DNA of 31,060 bases from a virus (IMGVR_UViG_3300030061_002579:1-31060); one strand, 5' to 3'; positions 8,401-15,014 are shown, counted from the stretch's first letter. Numbers and translations: made by a program. Notes: generated from the sequence alone by a model not told the origin.

Positions 8401-8515
8401 TTCATTAAGTGGAGGAGTTAAATCTGGGCCACCGCCTAAGAGAGGACCGAATCCACAAGGAATAAAAGTTCAAGATGGCAAAAAACTCTTACGAAAGTCT
8501 TTCAGAAAAAAATAA
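8381..8515 (+). CDS. Small basic protein (44 aa), probably truncated by the homing endonuclease
   Basis: A TTG at 8381 inside the portal 3' end, preceded by GAGAGAG, opens a 44-codon frame with a very protein-like sequence: LSGGVKSGPPPKRGPNPQG, then KVQDGKKLL and a basic end. Gly-Pro-rich, basic short proteins of this kind follow the portal in related marine phages as I recall them. The frame runs 41 bases into the endonuclease gene starting at 8475 and ends in SFRKK within it. A likely reading is that endonuclease insertion replaced the original C terminus. The unusual start codon and short length keep confidence moderate. Confidence 0.55.
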   Translation: MKQRKNNSLSGGVKSGPPPKRGPNPQGIKVQDGKKLLRKSFRKK

Positions 8516-8837
8516 AATACTTTTCCTAGCTGGTCTTTTTGATGGTGAAGGAAGTTTTGGTATTTGGGGTAAGGGTAATGGAAGAAAAACATTTCAATGT
8601 GGTATTGAGATGTGTGATAAAGATATTTTAGATAGATTTTCTGATTTTTTTGGCGGTAATGTAATGAAAGTGCGAATAAGAAAGCCAAATTGGACACAAA
8701 CCTGGAGATGGAGACTATCTGGTACAAGGGCTTACGAATGTATAGATATTTTGATAGAATACATGTGTTTAAGAAGACAGGAGAAATACTATAATGTGGT
8801 TAAGCGCGATAAAATTAGCCGTCTCTGCTGGAAGTAA
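8475..8837 (+). CDS. LAGLIDADG-family homing endonuclease
   Basis: Residues 18-29 read LAGLFDGEGSF, a clear LAGLIDADG motif, with the catalytic acidic position probably E25. At 120 residues with one motif visible it would act as a homodimer, cutting a long pseudo-palindromic site in genomes that lack the element so that the gene is copied in. It has only a weak ribosome site. It overlaps the 44-aa basic gene at its 5' end and the next membrane-protein gene by 44 bases at its 3' end, and carries the AGGAGA site used by that gene. No intron boundaries or intein residues are seen, so it looks free-standing. Confidence 0.85.
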   Translation: MAKNSYESLSEKNKILFLAGLFDGEGSFGIWGKGNGRKTFQCGIEMCDKDILDRFSDFFGGNVMKVRIRKPNWTQTWRWRLSGTRAYECIDILIEYMCLRRQEKYYNVVKRDKISRLCWK

Positions 8838-9183
8838 AATATACGCTAACAAGCAGAAGACAAAAATGGCAATGTCAGAAGCACAATTGATGCATGCAAC
8901 TAAGATGGCTCAAGGTGAAGAAGCTTACCAAGGTAAATTACTAGAAGCTCGTCAATCCGATTGGAAGGACGAGGCCGTACTCGTAATTCTTAGTTTGCCC
9001 GTGTTGGTGCTTGCTTGGGCAGTGATATCGGATGATCCAACTGCGATGGATAAAGTAAAATTATTCTTCGACATGTTCTCTCAACTCCCGTCATGGTTCA
9101 CAAATTTGTGGATCCTTGTCGTGGCATCTATATATGGTATTAAGGGAACTCAAATCTTCAGAAACGGTGCAGGTAAGAAATGA
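8794..9183 (+). CDS. Membrane protein, holin-like
   Basis: This 129-residue protein has a Gln/Met/Lys-rich helical N-terminal half, then two hydrophobic segments at about residues 65-82 (VILSLPVLVLAWAVI) and 105-120 (LWILVVASIYGI), with a charged DDPTAMDKVK loop between and a basic end. This layout matches small conserved membrane proteins of marine phages usually called holin-like or unknown. A holin would time lysis by opening the inner membrane, but the peptidase lies far away at 17968, so a virion membrane role is also possible. AGGAGA upstream lies inside the endonuclease gene. The stop overlaps the next start. Confidence 0.75.
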   Translation: MWLSAIKLAVSAGSKIYANKQKTKMAMSEAQLMHATKMAQGEEAYQGKLLEARQSDWKDEAVLVILSLPVLVLAWAVISDDPTAMDKVKLFFDMFSQLPSWFTNLWILVVASIYGIKGTQIFRNGAGKK

Positions 9184-9287
9184 AATATTTAGTAACAATC
9201 ATTTATCATTGGTCAACTAAATTAACTTCATGGTCTTGGACTAAATTATACGGAAACAGAACAACAGGATTAGGTTATAAAAAATGA
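9180..9287 (+). CDS. 35-aa Trp-rich small protein
   Basis: An ATGA overlap at 9180-9183 couples this 35-codon frame to the holin-like gene, and its own TGA at 9285-9287 overlaps the next ATG in the same way. The product has a mildly hydrophobic N terminus (MKYLVTIIYHW) and a Trp-rich middle, ending TTGLGYKK. A short amphipathic or membrane-edge peptide is plausible. No family is recognised; support comes mainly from perfect overlap spacing on both sides. Confidence 0.6.
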   Translation: MKYLVTIIYHWSTKLTSWSWTKLYGNRTTGLGYKK

Positions 9288-9439
9288 ATCTAGATAGAGA
9301 TTTAAAAGAATTAAGAAAACAGAAACAGATGAAAGATTCTGCTATCGCTCAGCTACGTAAGAGAAGCAAAGATTCAGTGGCTAGACCTAAAGCAGAAAAA
9401 AATATATTATCAACAGACCCAAGGATGCAACAGATATGA
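9284..9439 (+). CDS. 51-aa charged helical protein
   Basis: This 51-residue frame sits between two four-base ATGA overlaps, at 9284-9287 and 9436-9439. The product is Lys/Arg-rich and helical in its first half (DLKELRKQKQMKDSAIAQL), with no hydrophobic segment. No known family is recognised. The strict chain of overlaps from 8794 to 9974 argues that this is a real co-translated gene. Confidence 0.6.
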   Translation: MNLDRDLKELRKQKQMKDSAIAQLRKRSKDSVARPKAEKNILSTDPRMQQI

Positions 9440-9642
9440 CAAAACTATGTGCTAGAGGCAAATCAGCTGCCAAAAGAAAATTTAAAGTTTACCCGTCTGC
9501 GTACGCAAATGCATACGCTAGTAAAATTTGTGCAGGTAAAATAAAAGATCCATCAGGAACTAAGAAAAAAGATTGGGGACCTAAGAAAATGCGTGGTGGT
9601 GGAATAGCAATCAAAGGAACAGATTTCAAAGGCGTATTCTAA
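9436..9642 (+). CDS. Small basic phage protein with KVYPSAYANAYASK block and AIKGTDFKGVF tail
   Basis: This 68-residue Lys-rich protein contains CARGKSAAKRKFKVYPSAYA near residues 5-24, a block that recurs in small proteins of marine myoviruses and podoviruses. Its C terminus, RGGGIAIKGTDFKGVF, is almost the same as that of the separate protein at 10113, which suggests a shared terminal tag. The charge and two cysteines fit nucleic-acid contact or virion packing. Function unknown. It is coupled by ATGA upstream and by TAATG downstream. Confidence 0.75.
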   Translation: MTKLCARGKSAAKRKFKVYPSAYANAYASKICAGKIKDPSGTKKKDWGPKKMRGGGIAIKGTDFKGVF

Positions 9643-9974
9643 TGAATAAAAAAGGTTCTTGTTGGGAAGGGTATGTCCAAAAAGGAATGAAGAAAAAAGG
9701 AAACCGTATGGTTCCTAATTGTGTGCCTGCTATGAGAACAGGTGGACTAACAAAATGGTTTAATGAAAAATGGGTAGATATTGGAGCAAAGAAAAAAGGT
9801 GGCAAGTATCAAGAGTGTGGAAGAAAATCTGCCAGTGGTTCAAAGCGGAAGTATCCGAAGTGCGTACCACTTGCAAAAGCCACAGCGATGACAAAGTCGC
9901 AAAAGGCCTCTGCTGTTGCCAGAAAGAGATCAGCAAGTAATGCAGGACCAAAACCAACTAACGTGAGGACATAA
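9642..9974 (+). CDS. Basic Cys-containing protein, DUF5872-like
   Basis: This 110-residue protein has two blocks. Residues 4-30 (CWEGYVQKGMKKKGNRMVPN then CVP) resemble a short motif frequent in marine phage structural-region proteins. Residues 38-105 contain KWVDIGAKKKGGKYQECGRK, then KYPKCVPLAKA and MTKSQKASAVARKRSA, ending GPKPTNVRT. I recognise the second block as a domain of unknown function of the DUF5872 type, shared by phages and some large eukaryotic viruses. It is strongly basic with paired cysteines, so a nucleic-acid-binding or small zinc-binding role is possible. Translation is coupled through TAATG at 9640-9644. Confidence 0.75.
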   Translation: MNKKGSCWEGYVQKGMKKKGNRMVPNCVPAMRTGGLTKWFNEKWVDIGAKKKGGKYQECGRKSASGSKRKYPKCVPLAKATAMTKSQKASAVARKRSASNAGPKPTNVRT

Positions 9975-9975
9975 A

Positions 9976-10113
9976 ATGTGGATATGGAAATGGATAAAAA
10001 AATGGTTTACTCCTAAACAGGAAGTAAAACCAGAACCTAAAAAACCTGCGATAGACTTAACAGGTCTTACTAAAGGTGATATAAAGAAATTAATCAAACA
10101 AGGAAAACTATAA
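9976..10113 (+). CDS. 45-aa amphipathic small protein
   Basis: A 45-codon frame begins at ATG 9976, shortly after the preceding stop, and its TAA at 10111-10113 overlaps the next ATG. The product starts MWIWKWIKKWF, a Trp/Lys amphipathic segment that could lie on a membrane, then a Pro/Glu-rich linker and a helix, LTKGDIKKLIKQGKL. Small proteins with this layout recur in related marine phages as I recall them. Function unknown. Confidence 0.6.
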   Translation: MWIWKWIKKWFTPKQEVKPEPKKPAIDLTGLTKGDIKKLIKQGKL

Positions 10114-10397
10114 TGCCTAATATAAATAAATACAAAGCTCATGAAAAAATGATGCAAGATCCTGAAAGAAGAAAAGATTACATTAGAGAAAAAAAACGTC
10201 AAAAATCAGTTTCAAAAAGAAAAAAAATGCCAGCCAATGATCCAACAAAATTACCTGCTGGTTTAAAAAAAGATACAACGACAAGTGCGTATGGAGATGC
10301 AGGTAGAGGTAGACCAGTTCCTAAGTTTAATGAAGGTGGTATTTGTAGAGGTGCAGGTGCTGCAATAAAAGGCACAAATTTCAAAGGCGTTTTTTAG
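10113..10397 (+). CDS. Small basic protein with AIKGTNFKGVF tail
   Basis: This 94-residue protein is very basic in its first half (EKKRQKSVSKRKKMPAND) and Gly-rich in its last third. It ends GGICRGAGAAIKGTNFKGVF, sharing the terminal AIKGTxFKGVF with the protein at 9436. The middle contains LPAGLKKDTTTSAYGDAGRG. The shared terminus on otherwise different proteins suggests a docking or encapsidation signal (inference). It is the last gene of the overlapping chain; a promoter-like sequence follows at once. Confidence 0.75.
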   Translation: MPNINKYKAHEKMMQDPERRKDYIREKKRQKSVSKRKKMPANDPTKLPAGLKKDTTTSAYGDAGRGRPVPKFNEGGICRGAGAAIKGTNFKGVF

Positions 10398-10425
10398 TTT
10401 ACAAAAATCCTAGATAATATATAGA
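10398..10425 (+). promoter_or_regulatory. Promoter-like sequence placing +1 at ATG 10432
   Basis: TTTACA at 10398-10403 and TATAGA at 10420-10425 lie 16 bases apart. Only six bases separate the -10 element from ATG 10432, and no Shine-Dalgarno sequence precedes that ATG. If active, it would make a leaderless mRNA for the downstream unit. Confidence 0.4.
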
Positions 10426-10431
10426 TTCGTT

Positions 10432-10638
10432 ATGAGTCTAAGAGCAACATTGCTACAAGCACTAGAAGATAGATATAATGCTCAAATATCTGAAGCTGAT
10501 GCAACAATTCAAATATATCTAGAAAAACCTGTAGCGATTGGTGAGCACCCACAACATTTAGAAGAGATAGATAAGCTGATTACAAAAATAGCTGAAGCAG
10601 AAGAAAAAATTGCTGTACTTCAACAATTTAAATTATGA
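10432..10638 (+). CDS. Small coiled-coil protein
   Basis: This 68-residue acidic protein is almost wholly helical, with heptad-like repeats in LEEIDKLITKIAEAEEKIAV near residues 43-62. It has no membrane segment or catalytic motif. Short coiled-coil proteins of this sort are common between portal and scaffold genes in marine phages; a structural or assembly role is a guess. No ribosome binding site is visible before the ATG, which lies about where the promoter-like element at 10398-10425 would start transcription. The stop overlaps the next start (ATGA). Confidence 0.7.
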   Translation: MSLRATLLQALEDRYNAQISEADATIQIYLEKPVAIGEHPQHLEEIDKLITKIAEAEEKIAVLQQFKL

Positions 10639-11213
10639 TTGAAGGTGATGGTAAAGAGTATGAGTTATTAATTGAAGCTTGTAAATCTCTTACAGCTGAT
10701 AATTTATTTACAGCGGAAATTGGTGTTAGACGAGGATTAGGGTCAAAACTAATTTTAATGAACTTAAAACATAAAAACCATTGGCATATAGGTATAGACC
10801 CTTATGGTAATTTATCTTACTCACATTTTGATAAAAAAAATCCTATTACTTGCGACTACACCAACAGCATGAAATTACAATTAATTAAAGATTTAGACTA
10901 TGAAAATTTTACTTTATTTCAAATGGAGGATGATGAATTTATAAAAAGATTTTCAGATGGTGTTCCTATTTACAGGGATAAAAAAGAAATTATTAATACA
11001 TATGATTTAGTTCATTTTGACGGACCCCATAAAACAAAAGACGTAATTAAAGAAGCTATATTTTTTGGAGAAAGATCAAAAGTAGGTTCTATTTTTGTTT
11101 TTGATGATTATCCCTATTATGATATAGATGCAGTTTTAAAAATTATAGTAAATGAATTCAGTTTTGATTTATTAAAACAAGGAAAAAGCAAACTTTCACT
11201 AATTAAAAAATAA
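10635..11213 (+). CDS. SAM-dependent methyltransferase-like protein (class I fold)
   Basis: This 192-residue protein shows a glycine-rich AEIGVRRGLGS at residues 27-37, as in motif I that binds S-adenosylmethionine. HIGIDPYGN follows as the probable motif II strand with its acidic residue, then LVHFDGPHKT near 125-135 and IFVFDDYPYYDID near 152-165. The pattern is closest to small TylF/Methyltransf_24-like enzymes that act on small molecules or sugars. The phage substrate is unknown. It is coupled by ATGA to the gene before it and by TAATG to the one after. It is an accessory gene between structural genes rather than an assembly factor. Confidence 0.7.
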   Translation: MIEGDGKEYELLIEACKSLTADNLFTAEIGVRRGLGSKLILMNLKHKNHWHIGIDPYGNLSYSHFDKKNPITCDYTNSMKLQLIKDLDYENFTLFQMEDDEFIKRFSDGVPIYRDKKEIINTYDLVHFDGPHKTKDVIKEAIFFGERSKVGSIFVFDDYPYYDIDAVLKIIVNEFSFDLLKQGKSKLSLIKK

Positions 11214-11431
11214 TGGACATAGATACAATATCACTCGTACAACATAAAGTTAAGAAAGCTCTAGCTAGACTCAAGTCACACGCTATATATGGTGTTGACA
11301 CCATGGAGAAACTACAATATGTTAGGGGTCAAATCAGATCTCTTGAAGATCTGCAACAGGATCTAAAAGACCTGCTGACAACAACGGAGTATGAAGATGA
11401 TAGAGTCCACGGAGACACCGAAACGGACTGA
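11213..11431 (+). CDS. Small helical hypothetical protein
   Basis: This 72-residue protein starts at the ATG overlapping the methyltransferase stop. It is predicted to form two helices: VQHKVKKALARLKSHAIYG (about 9-27) and KLQYVRGQIRSLEDLQQDL (about 33-51). Its tail is acidic. Size and helix pattern recall small phage proteins placed before the head genes, without a known function. The last 35 bases overlap the GroES-like gene, suggesting translational coupling. Confidence 0.65.
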   Translation: MDIDTISLVQHKVKKALARLKSHAIYGVDTMEKLQYVRGQIRSLEDLQQDLKDLLTTTEYEDDRVHGDTETD

Positions 11432-11843
11432 AGCTCTTCTAGATGCCTACAAGGCAAAAGAAGAAATAGAAACAGTCCTTGATCCAAAAGCGATCGACAA
11501 ATCAACATTAGATAAACTACCAAACCCAACTGGATATAGACTTTTAGTTCTGCCTTTTGCAGGACCTAAGAAAACTAAGGGTGGTCTTTGGTTATCTGAT
11601 GCAACACAAGAAACAATACAGATGACTACAGTTTGTGGTCTGGTATTAAAAATGGGAGATCTTTGTTATCACGATAAAGATAAATTTCCTAAAGGGCCTT
11701 GGTGCAAATTAAATGAATGGATAATTTTTAGTAGGTACGCAGGTTCAAGATTCAAAATAGACGGAGGAGAAGTAAGAGTTTTAAATGATGATGAAGTCAT
11801 TTCAACTATAAGCGACCCCAACGATATTTTGCACCATTACTAG
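11397..11843 (+). CDS. GroES-like co-chaperonin
   Basis: The 148-residue product contains a Cpn10 barrel: NPTGYRLLVLPFAGPKKTKG at 43-62, a flexible SDATQETIQMTT stretch at 67-78 where GroES has its mobile loop, then CGLVLKMGDLCY, WCKLNEWIIFSRYAGSRFKI, and the terminal strands VRVLNDDEVISTI. A 40-residue extension precedes the barrel. I prefer ATG 11397 to 11391 because GGAG at 11386-11389 is then seven bases away. Phage GroES analogues such as T4 gp31 replace the host cap on GroEL to fold the capsid protein. Its position just before scaffold and capsid genes fits that role. Confidence 0.85.
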   Translation: MIESTETPKRTEALLDAYKAKEEIETVLDPKAIDKSTLDKLPNPTGYRLLVLPFAGPKKTKGGLWLSDATQETIQMTTVCGLVLKMGDLCYHDKDKFPKGPWCKLNEWIIFSRYAGSRFKIDGGEVRVLNDDEVISTISDPNDILHHY

Positions 11844-11852
11844 GAGGACTAA

Positions 11853-12860
11853 ATGGCAGACATACAAGAAAAAAATCCATCAGTAGAATTAGATACAGAT
11901 GGTGTTAACGATCAAACAATAGAAGTAGAAACTCCAACAGAGTCAACAACTGAATTTGAAAAAAAAGAAGATGTTGATTTAGGTTACACGGATGTTTCTG
12001 GTGGTAAAACTGCAAAAGAACTTTTACAAGAAGCAAAACAAACTGAAGCAGAAGAACCAAAAGCAGAACCAAAATTTGAACAAACTGAAGAAAAAGAAGA
12101 AGATTCAGGCCTTCAAGACTATTCTGAAAAAGTTCAAAAAAGAATAAAAAAATTAACCTTTCAAGCTAAAGAAGCTGAACGTAGAGAAAGAGCGGCAGTG
12201 GAGTATGCAAAAGGTTTAAAAAGTAAGTATGAAAGTGCTGAGAAAAAATTCGAAGAAACTGATACTAACTACCTTAAAGAATATAATGCTAGAATTGATT
12301 CAGAAAGAGATAAAGCAAAAGCTGAATTAAAGGTAGCTTTGGATTCTCAAGATGCAGATCAAATTATGGAGGCTCAAGATAAGCTTACAAAATTAGCTGT
12401 AGAAAAAGAAAAAGTTTCGATAACTCTTGGAGAAAAAGAGTCTAGAAAAAAAGAAATAGAATCACAACCTGTTGAAGAACAAACTCAGGCACCACAACCG
12501 CAAATAAGTACGAAAGCTCAAGAATGGGCTACTGAAAATGAGTGGTTTGGATCTGACAGAGTATTAACTTCTGCAGCGATGGGAATACATGAAGACCTGT
12601 TGCAGGAGGGAATTGACGCGGAGAGTGATGACTATTATAATCAAATCAACAAACGTATGAAGGAGTATTTCCCTCAGAAATTTGCCGAATCTTCTACTGA
12701 AGAAACAACAAAAGCTGCACCCGTCCAAAACGTAGCTTCTGTTAGCAGAAGATCAGGTGGACGCAAGTCTGTGAAACTCACCAAATCACAGGTAGTTATC
12801 GCTAAGAAATTAGGGGTGCCGCTAGAGGAATACGCAAAATACGTGAAGGAAGGAGCCTAA
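11853..12860 (+). CDS. Scaffolding protein
   Basis: The scaffold guides capsid protein into a prohead and leaves before or during DNA filling. This 335-residue protein is very acidic and Glu/Lys-rich. Its long predicted coiled coil runs from about residue 85 to 210 (KVQKRIKKLTFQAKEAERRE and following). A globular part near 225-275 holds TKAQEWATENEWFGSD, and a short basic C terminus contains SRRSGGRKSVKLTKSQ, the end that usually contacts capsid protein. AGGAGG gives strong translation. Placement two genes before the capsid proteins agrees. The call rests on composition and context. Confidence 0.8.
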   Translation: MADIQEKNPSVELDTDGVNDQTIEVETPTESTTEFEKKEDVDLGYTDVSGGKTAKELLQEAKQTEAEEPKAEPKFEQTEEKEEDSGLQDYSEKVQKRIKKLTFQAKEAERRERAAVEYAKGLKSKYESAEKKFEETDTNYLKEYNARIDSERDKAKAELKVALDSQDADQIMEAQDKLTKLAVEKEKVSITLGEKESRKKEIESQPVEEQTQAPQPQISTKAQEWATENEWFGSDRVLTSAAMGIHEDLLQEGIDAESDDYYNQINKRMKEYFPQKFAESSTEETTKAAPVQNVASVSRRSGGRKSVKLTKSQVVIAKKLGVPLEEYAKYVKEGA

Positions 12861-12861
12861 T

Positions 12862-13332
12862 ATGGAAACTATTAAAAAAACTTCACGCGAGTCTGAATCT
12901 AGAACTAAACTTTCTAGAAAGAAAGATTGGACTCCACCATCCAGTTTGGATGCGCCAGCGCCACCGCAGGGATATTCACATAGATGGATAAGAACCTCTG
13001 CAAACGGTTTTGAAGATCCAGGTAATGTATCTAAGAAACTAAGAGAAGGGTGGGAATTTGTGAAAGCCGAAACACTTTTAAGTGAAATAGGTGAACATGA
13101 TTATCCCGTCATTCATGAAGGCAAACACGCTGGTTTAGTCGGAATTGGTGGCCTTGTGTTGGCAAGGATACCGGAGGAGATATTGAAAAGTCGTGCTGAG
13201 TATTTTAGAAAAATAACTCAAGACAGAACAGACGCGGTTGATCGAGATCTTATGAAGGAGCAACACCCGGATATGCCTATCAATATTGATAGACAGTCTA
13301 GAGTTACCTTTGGTGGTAGTCGTAAAAAATAA
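12862..13332 (+). CDS. Conserved head-region protein, function unknown
   Basis: This 156-residue protein lies between scaffold and capsid genes after a GGAAGGAG site. It contains GYSHRWIRTSANGFEDPGN near 37-55, LREGWEFVKAE, then GLVGIGGLVLARIPEEIL near 91-108 and DRDLMKEQHPDMPIN near 129-143. I recognise this as a conserved small protein in the head cluster of many marine phages, without known activity. A capsid-assembly or minor virion role is the simplest guess. There is no membrane segment despite the Gly/Leu stretch. Confidence 0.8.
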   Translation: METIKKTSRESESRTKLSRKKDWTPPSSLDAPAPPQGYSHRWIRTSANGFEDPGNVSKKLREGWEFVKAETLLSEIGEHDYPVIHEGKHAGLVGIGGLVLARIPEEILKSRAEYFRKITQDRTDAVDRDLMKEQHPDMPINIDRQSRVTFGGSRKK

Positions 13333-13400
13333 TTTTTTTGCATTACCTACTATAGATAGCTTGGATTAAATAAACTAACTAAGTTAAGGAGAACTGACAA

Positions 13401-13985
13401 ATGTCAAATCAACTGGAAAAGTTTGGTCTAAGACCATACAGAAAACTAGATGGTACACCATTAGCAGGAGCCCAAAACAGATACACAATTGCAGCAGGTT
13501 ATGCGACTGCGATATTCCAAGGTGACTTGGTACAGCCTACAGGTGCAGGTAATATCGAAAGACATACTGGCAATACAAGTGATGCTGTTGTGGGTGTTTT
13601 TAACGGAGTTTTTTACAACGATCCAACTACTCAAAAGCCAACGTACAAAAATTACTACCCTGGTGGAATTACACCAACTCAAGGCGATATTACAGCCTTT
13701 GTTGTTGATGACCCAGACGCAGTATTTTTAATGGACGCAGACGCGGCTTTTACTAGAGCGGACTTGTTCAAAAACTACTCTGTTACTACTGCAGGTGGAG
13801 TAACACAAACAGGAATATCAAGCGTGCAATTAGATGTAAGTGCTTCAGGTACTGCAGCTACTTTCGCGGTTCAAGCAATTGATATATCACAAGATCCCGA
13901 TAATTCGGATACTAGTGTATCAAACGCTAACGTTCTTGTTAGAATCAACAATCACTTCTATAGAAGTGGTACAGGTATAGCGTAA
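13401..13985 (+). CDS. Capsid-associated or decoration protein
   Basis: This 194-residue beta-rich protein starts LEKFGLRPYRKLDGTPLAGA, contains RYTIAAGYATAIFQGDLV and a GVFNGVFYNDPTTQKPTYKN segment, and ends VRINNHFYRSGTGIA. Proteins of this kind sit directly before the major capsid gene in many marine podovirus-like genomes and are taken as head decoration or structural proteins. AAGGAG before the ATG suggests strong expression, as expected for a virion component. A 68-base gap upstream contains TACTATAG, which might be a promoter element but lacks a partner. Confidence 0.75.
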   Translation: MSNQLEKFGLRPYRKLDGTPLAGAQNRYTIAAGYATAIFQGDLVQPTGAGNIERHTGNTSDAVVGVFNGVFYNDPTTQKPTYKNYYPGGITPTQGDITAFVVDDPDAVFLMDADAAFTRADLFKNYSVTTAGGVTQTGISSVQLDVSASGTAATFAVQAIDISQDPDNSDTSVSNANVLVRINNHFYRSGTGIA

Positions 13986-14000
13986 TAAAGGAGAATAACT

Positions 14001-14918
14001 ATGGCAATATCACGATCACAACTAGTTAAAGAACTAGAGCCAGGTTTGAATGCTTTATTCGGCCTGGAATATAGTAGATACGAAAATCAGCATGCTGAAA
14101 TTTTCGCTACTGAAACATCTGACAGAGCTTTTGAAGAAGAAGTGATGTTAAGCGGTTTCGCTTCTGCACCAACTAAACAAGAAGGTGCTGGAGTAGTGTT
14201 CGATCAAGCAGGTGAAACTTTCACAGCTAGATACAACCACGAAACTATCGCTTTAGCATTTGCTATTACTGAAGAAGCGATTGAAGACAACCTATACGAT
14301 AGACTTGCGGGTAGATACACAAGAGCTCTTGCAAGATCTATGGCAAACACGAAGCAAGTTAAAGCTGCGAACATTCTAAACAATGCGCAAGTTACAACTG
14401 CTGTTGGTGGAGATGGTGAATCCCTAATCGGAAATGCTCACCCACTTGCAACAGGCGGAACTTTCTCAAACGTTTTAGCAACTGCTGCAGACCTTAACGA
14501 AACTTCACTCGAGCAGTCATTAATTGACATTGCTGGATTTGTCGATGAAAGAGGCTTAAAAATTGCTTCTTCTGGTAGAAAAATGATAATTCCAAAAGAA
14601 TTACAATTTACTGCTGAGAGAATCATGAAGTCGCCAATGAGAGTTGGAACTGCCGACAATGACATCAATGCAATTAATAACATGGGAATGGTTCCTGAAG
14701 GTTACAGAGTTAATAACTTTTTAACTGACACAGACTCATTCTTCTTGTTAACTGATGTGCCTAACGGATTAAAATACTTCGTTAGATCACCTATCAAAAC
14801 TGCAATGGAAGGTGACTTCGATACAGGTAATATGAGATTTAAAGCTAGAGAAAGATACAGCTTTGGTTGGTCAGACCCAAGATGTATATTTGGTAACGGA
14901 AACTTACCGACTAGCTAA
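14001..14918 (+). CDS. Major capsid protein
   Basis: This 305-residue protein follows the scaffold cluster, has a strong AAAGGAG site, and is closed by a strong terminator. These are the marks of the most expressed virion gene. The N-terminal arm (LVKELEPGLNALFGLEYSRY) is followed by ETFTARYNHETIALAFAITE, then SGRKMIIPKELQFTAERIMK near 191-210 and FKARERYSFGWSDPRCIFG at the end. The pattern resembles HK97-fold head proteins of the Mu gpT-like branch. The region of about 60-150, with LAGRYTRALARSMANTKQVK, would be the spine helix part. It assembles with scaffold and probably needs the phage GroES. Confidence 0.85.
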   Translation: MAISRSQLVKELEPGLNALFGLEYSRYENQHAEIFATETSDRAFEEEVMLSGFASAPTKQEGAGVVFDQAGETFTARYNHETIALAFAITEEAIEDNLYDRLAGRYTRALARSMANTKQVKAANILNNAQVTTAVGGDGESLIGNAHPLATGGTFSNVLATAADLNETSLEQSLIDIAGFVDERGLKIASSGRKMIIPKELQFTAERIMKSPMRVGTADNDINAINNMGMVPEGYRVNNFLTDTDSFFLLTDVPNGLKYFVRSPIKTAMEGDFDTGNMRFKARERYSFGWSDPRCIFGNGNLPTS

Positions 14919-14950
14919 TAGTCAATATATTTAACCCTTAGGGTTACTTT

Positions 14951-14982
14951 AAAGGGGCGGTGTTCACATCGCCCCTTTTTTT
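14951..14982 (+). terminator. Strong intrinsic terminator after the capsid gene
   Basis: AAAGGGGCG at 14951-14959 pairs exactly with CGCCCCTTT at 14970-14978 around a ten-base loop and runs into a T tract ending at 14982. This is a textbook Rho-independent terminator 33 bases after the capsid stop. Its loop holds the -35 element of a promoter for the next gene. Confidence 0.85.
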
Positions 14983-14991
14983 ATGTATAAT
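14963..14991 (+). promoter_or_regulatory. Sigma70-type promoter embedded in the terminator
   Basis: TTCACA at 14963-14968 (five of six consensus bases) lies in the terminator loop, and a perfect TATAAT is at 14986-14991 after 17 bases. Transcription would start near 14998 and give a leader of about 80 bases for the gene at 15081. Confidence 0.6.
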
Positions 14992-15014
14992 GAAAATACC
15001 TAGATAAATAATTA

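Noticed and set aside
8401-8837. Group I intron carrying the endonuclease
   Set aside because: No intron core sequences or split gene halves could be identified. The portal gene is intact and the downstream gene has its own start, so a free-standing endonuclease is simpler.
13340-13360. TACTATAG before the capsid-associated gene as a T7-type phage promoter
   Set aside because: Only the CTATAG core matches. No phage RNA polymerase gene or repeated consensus is seen in the window, and no proper sigma70 -35 partner lies at the right distance.
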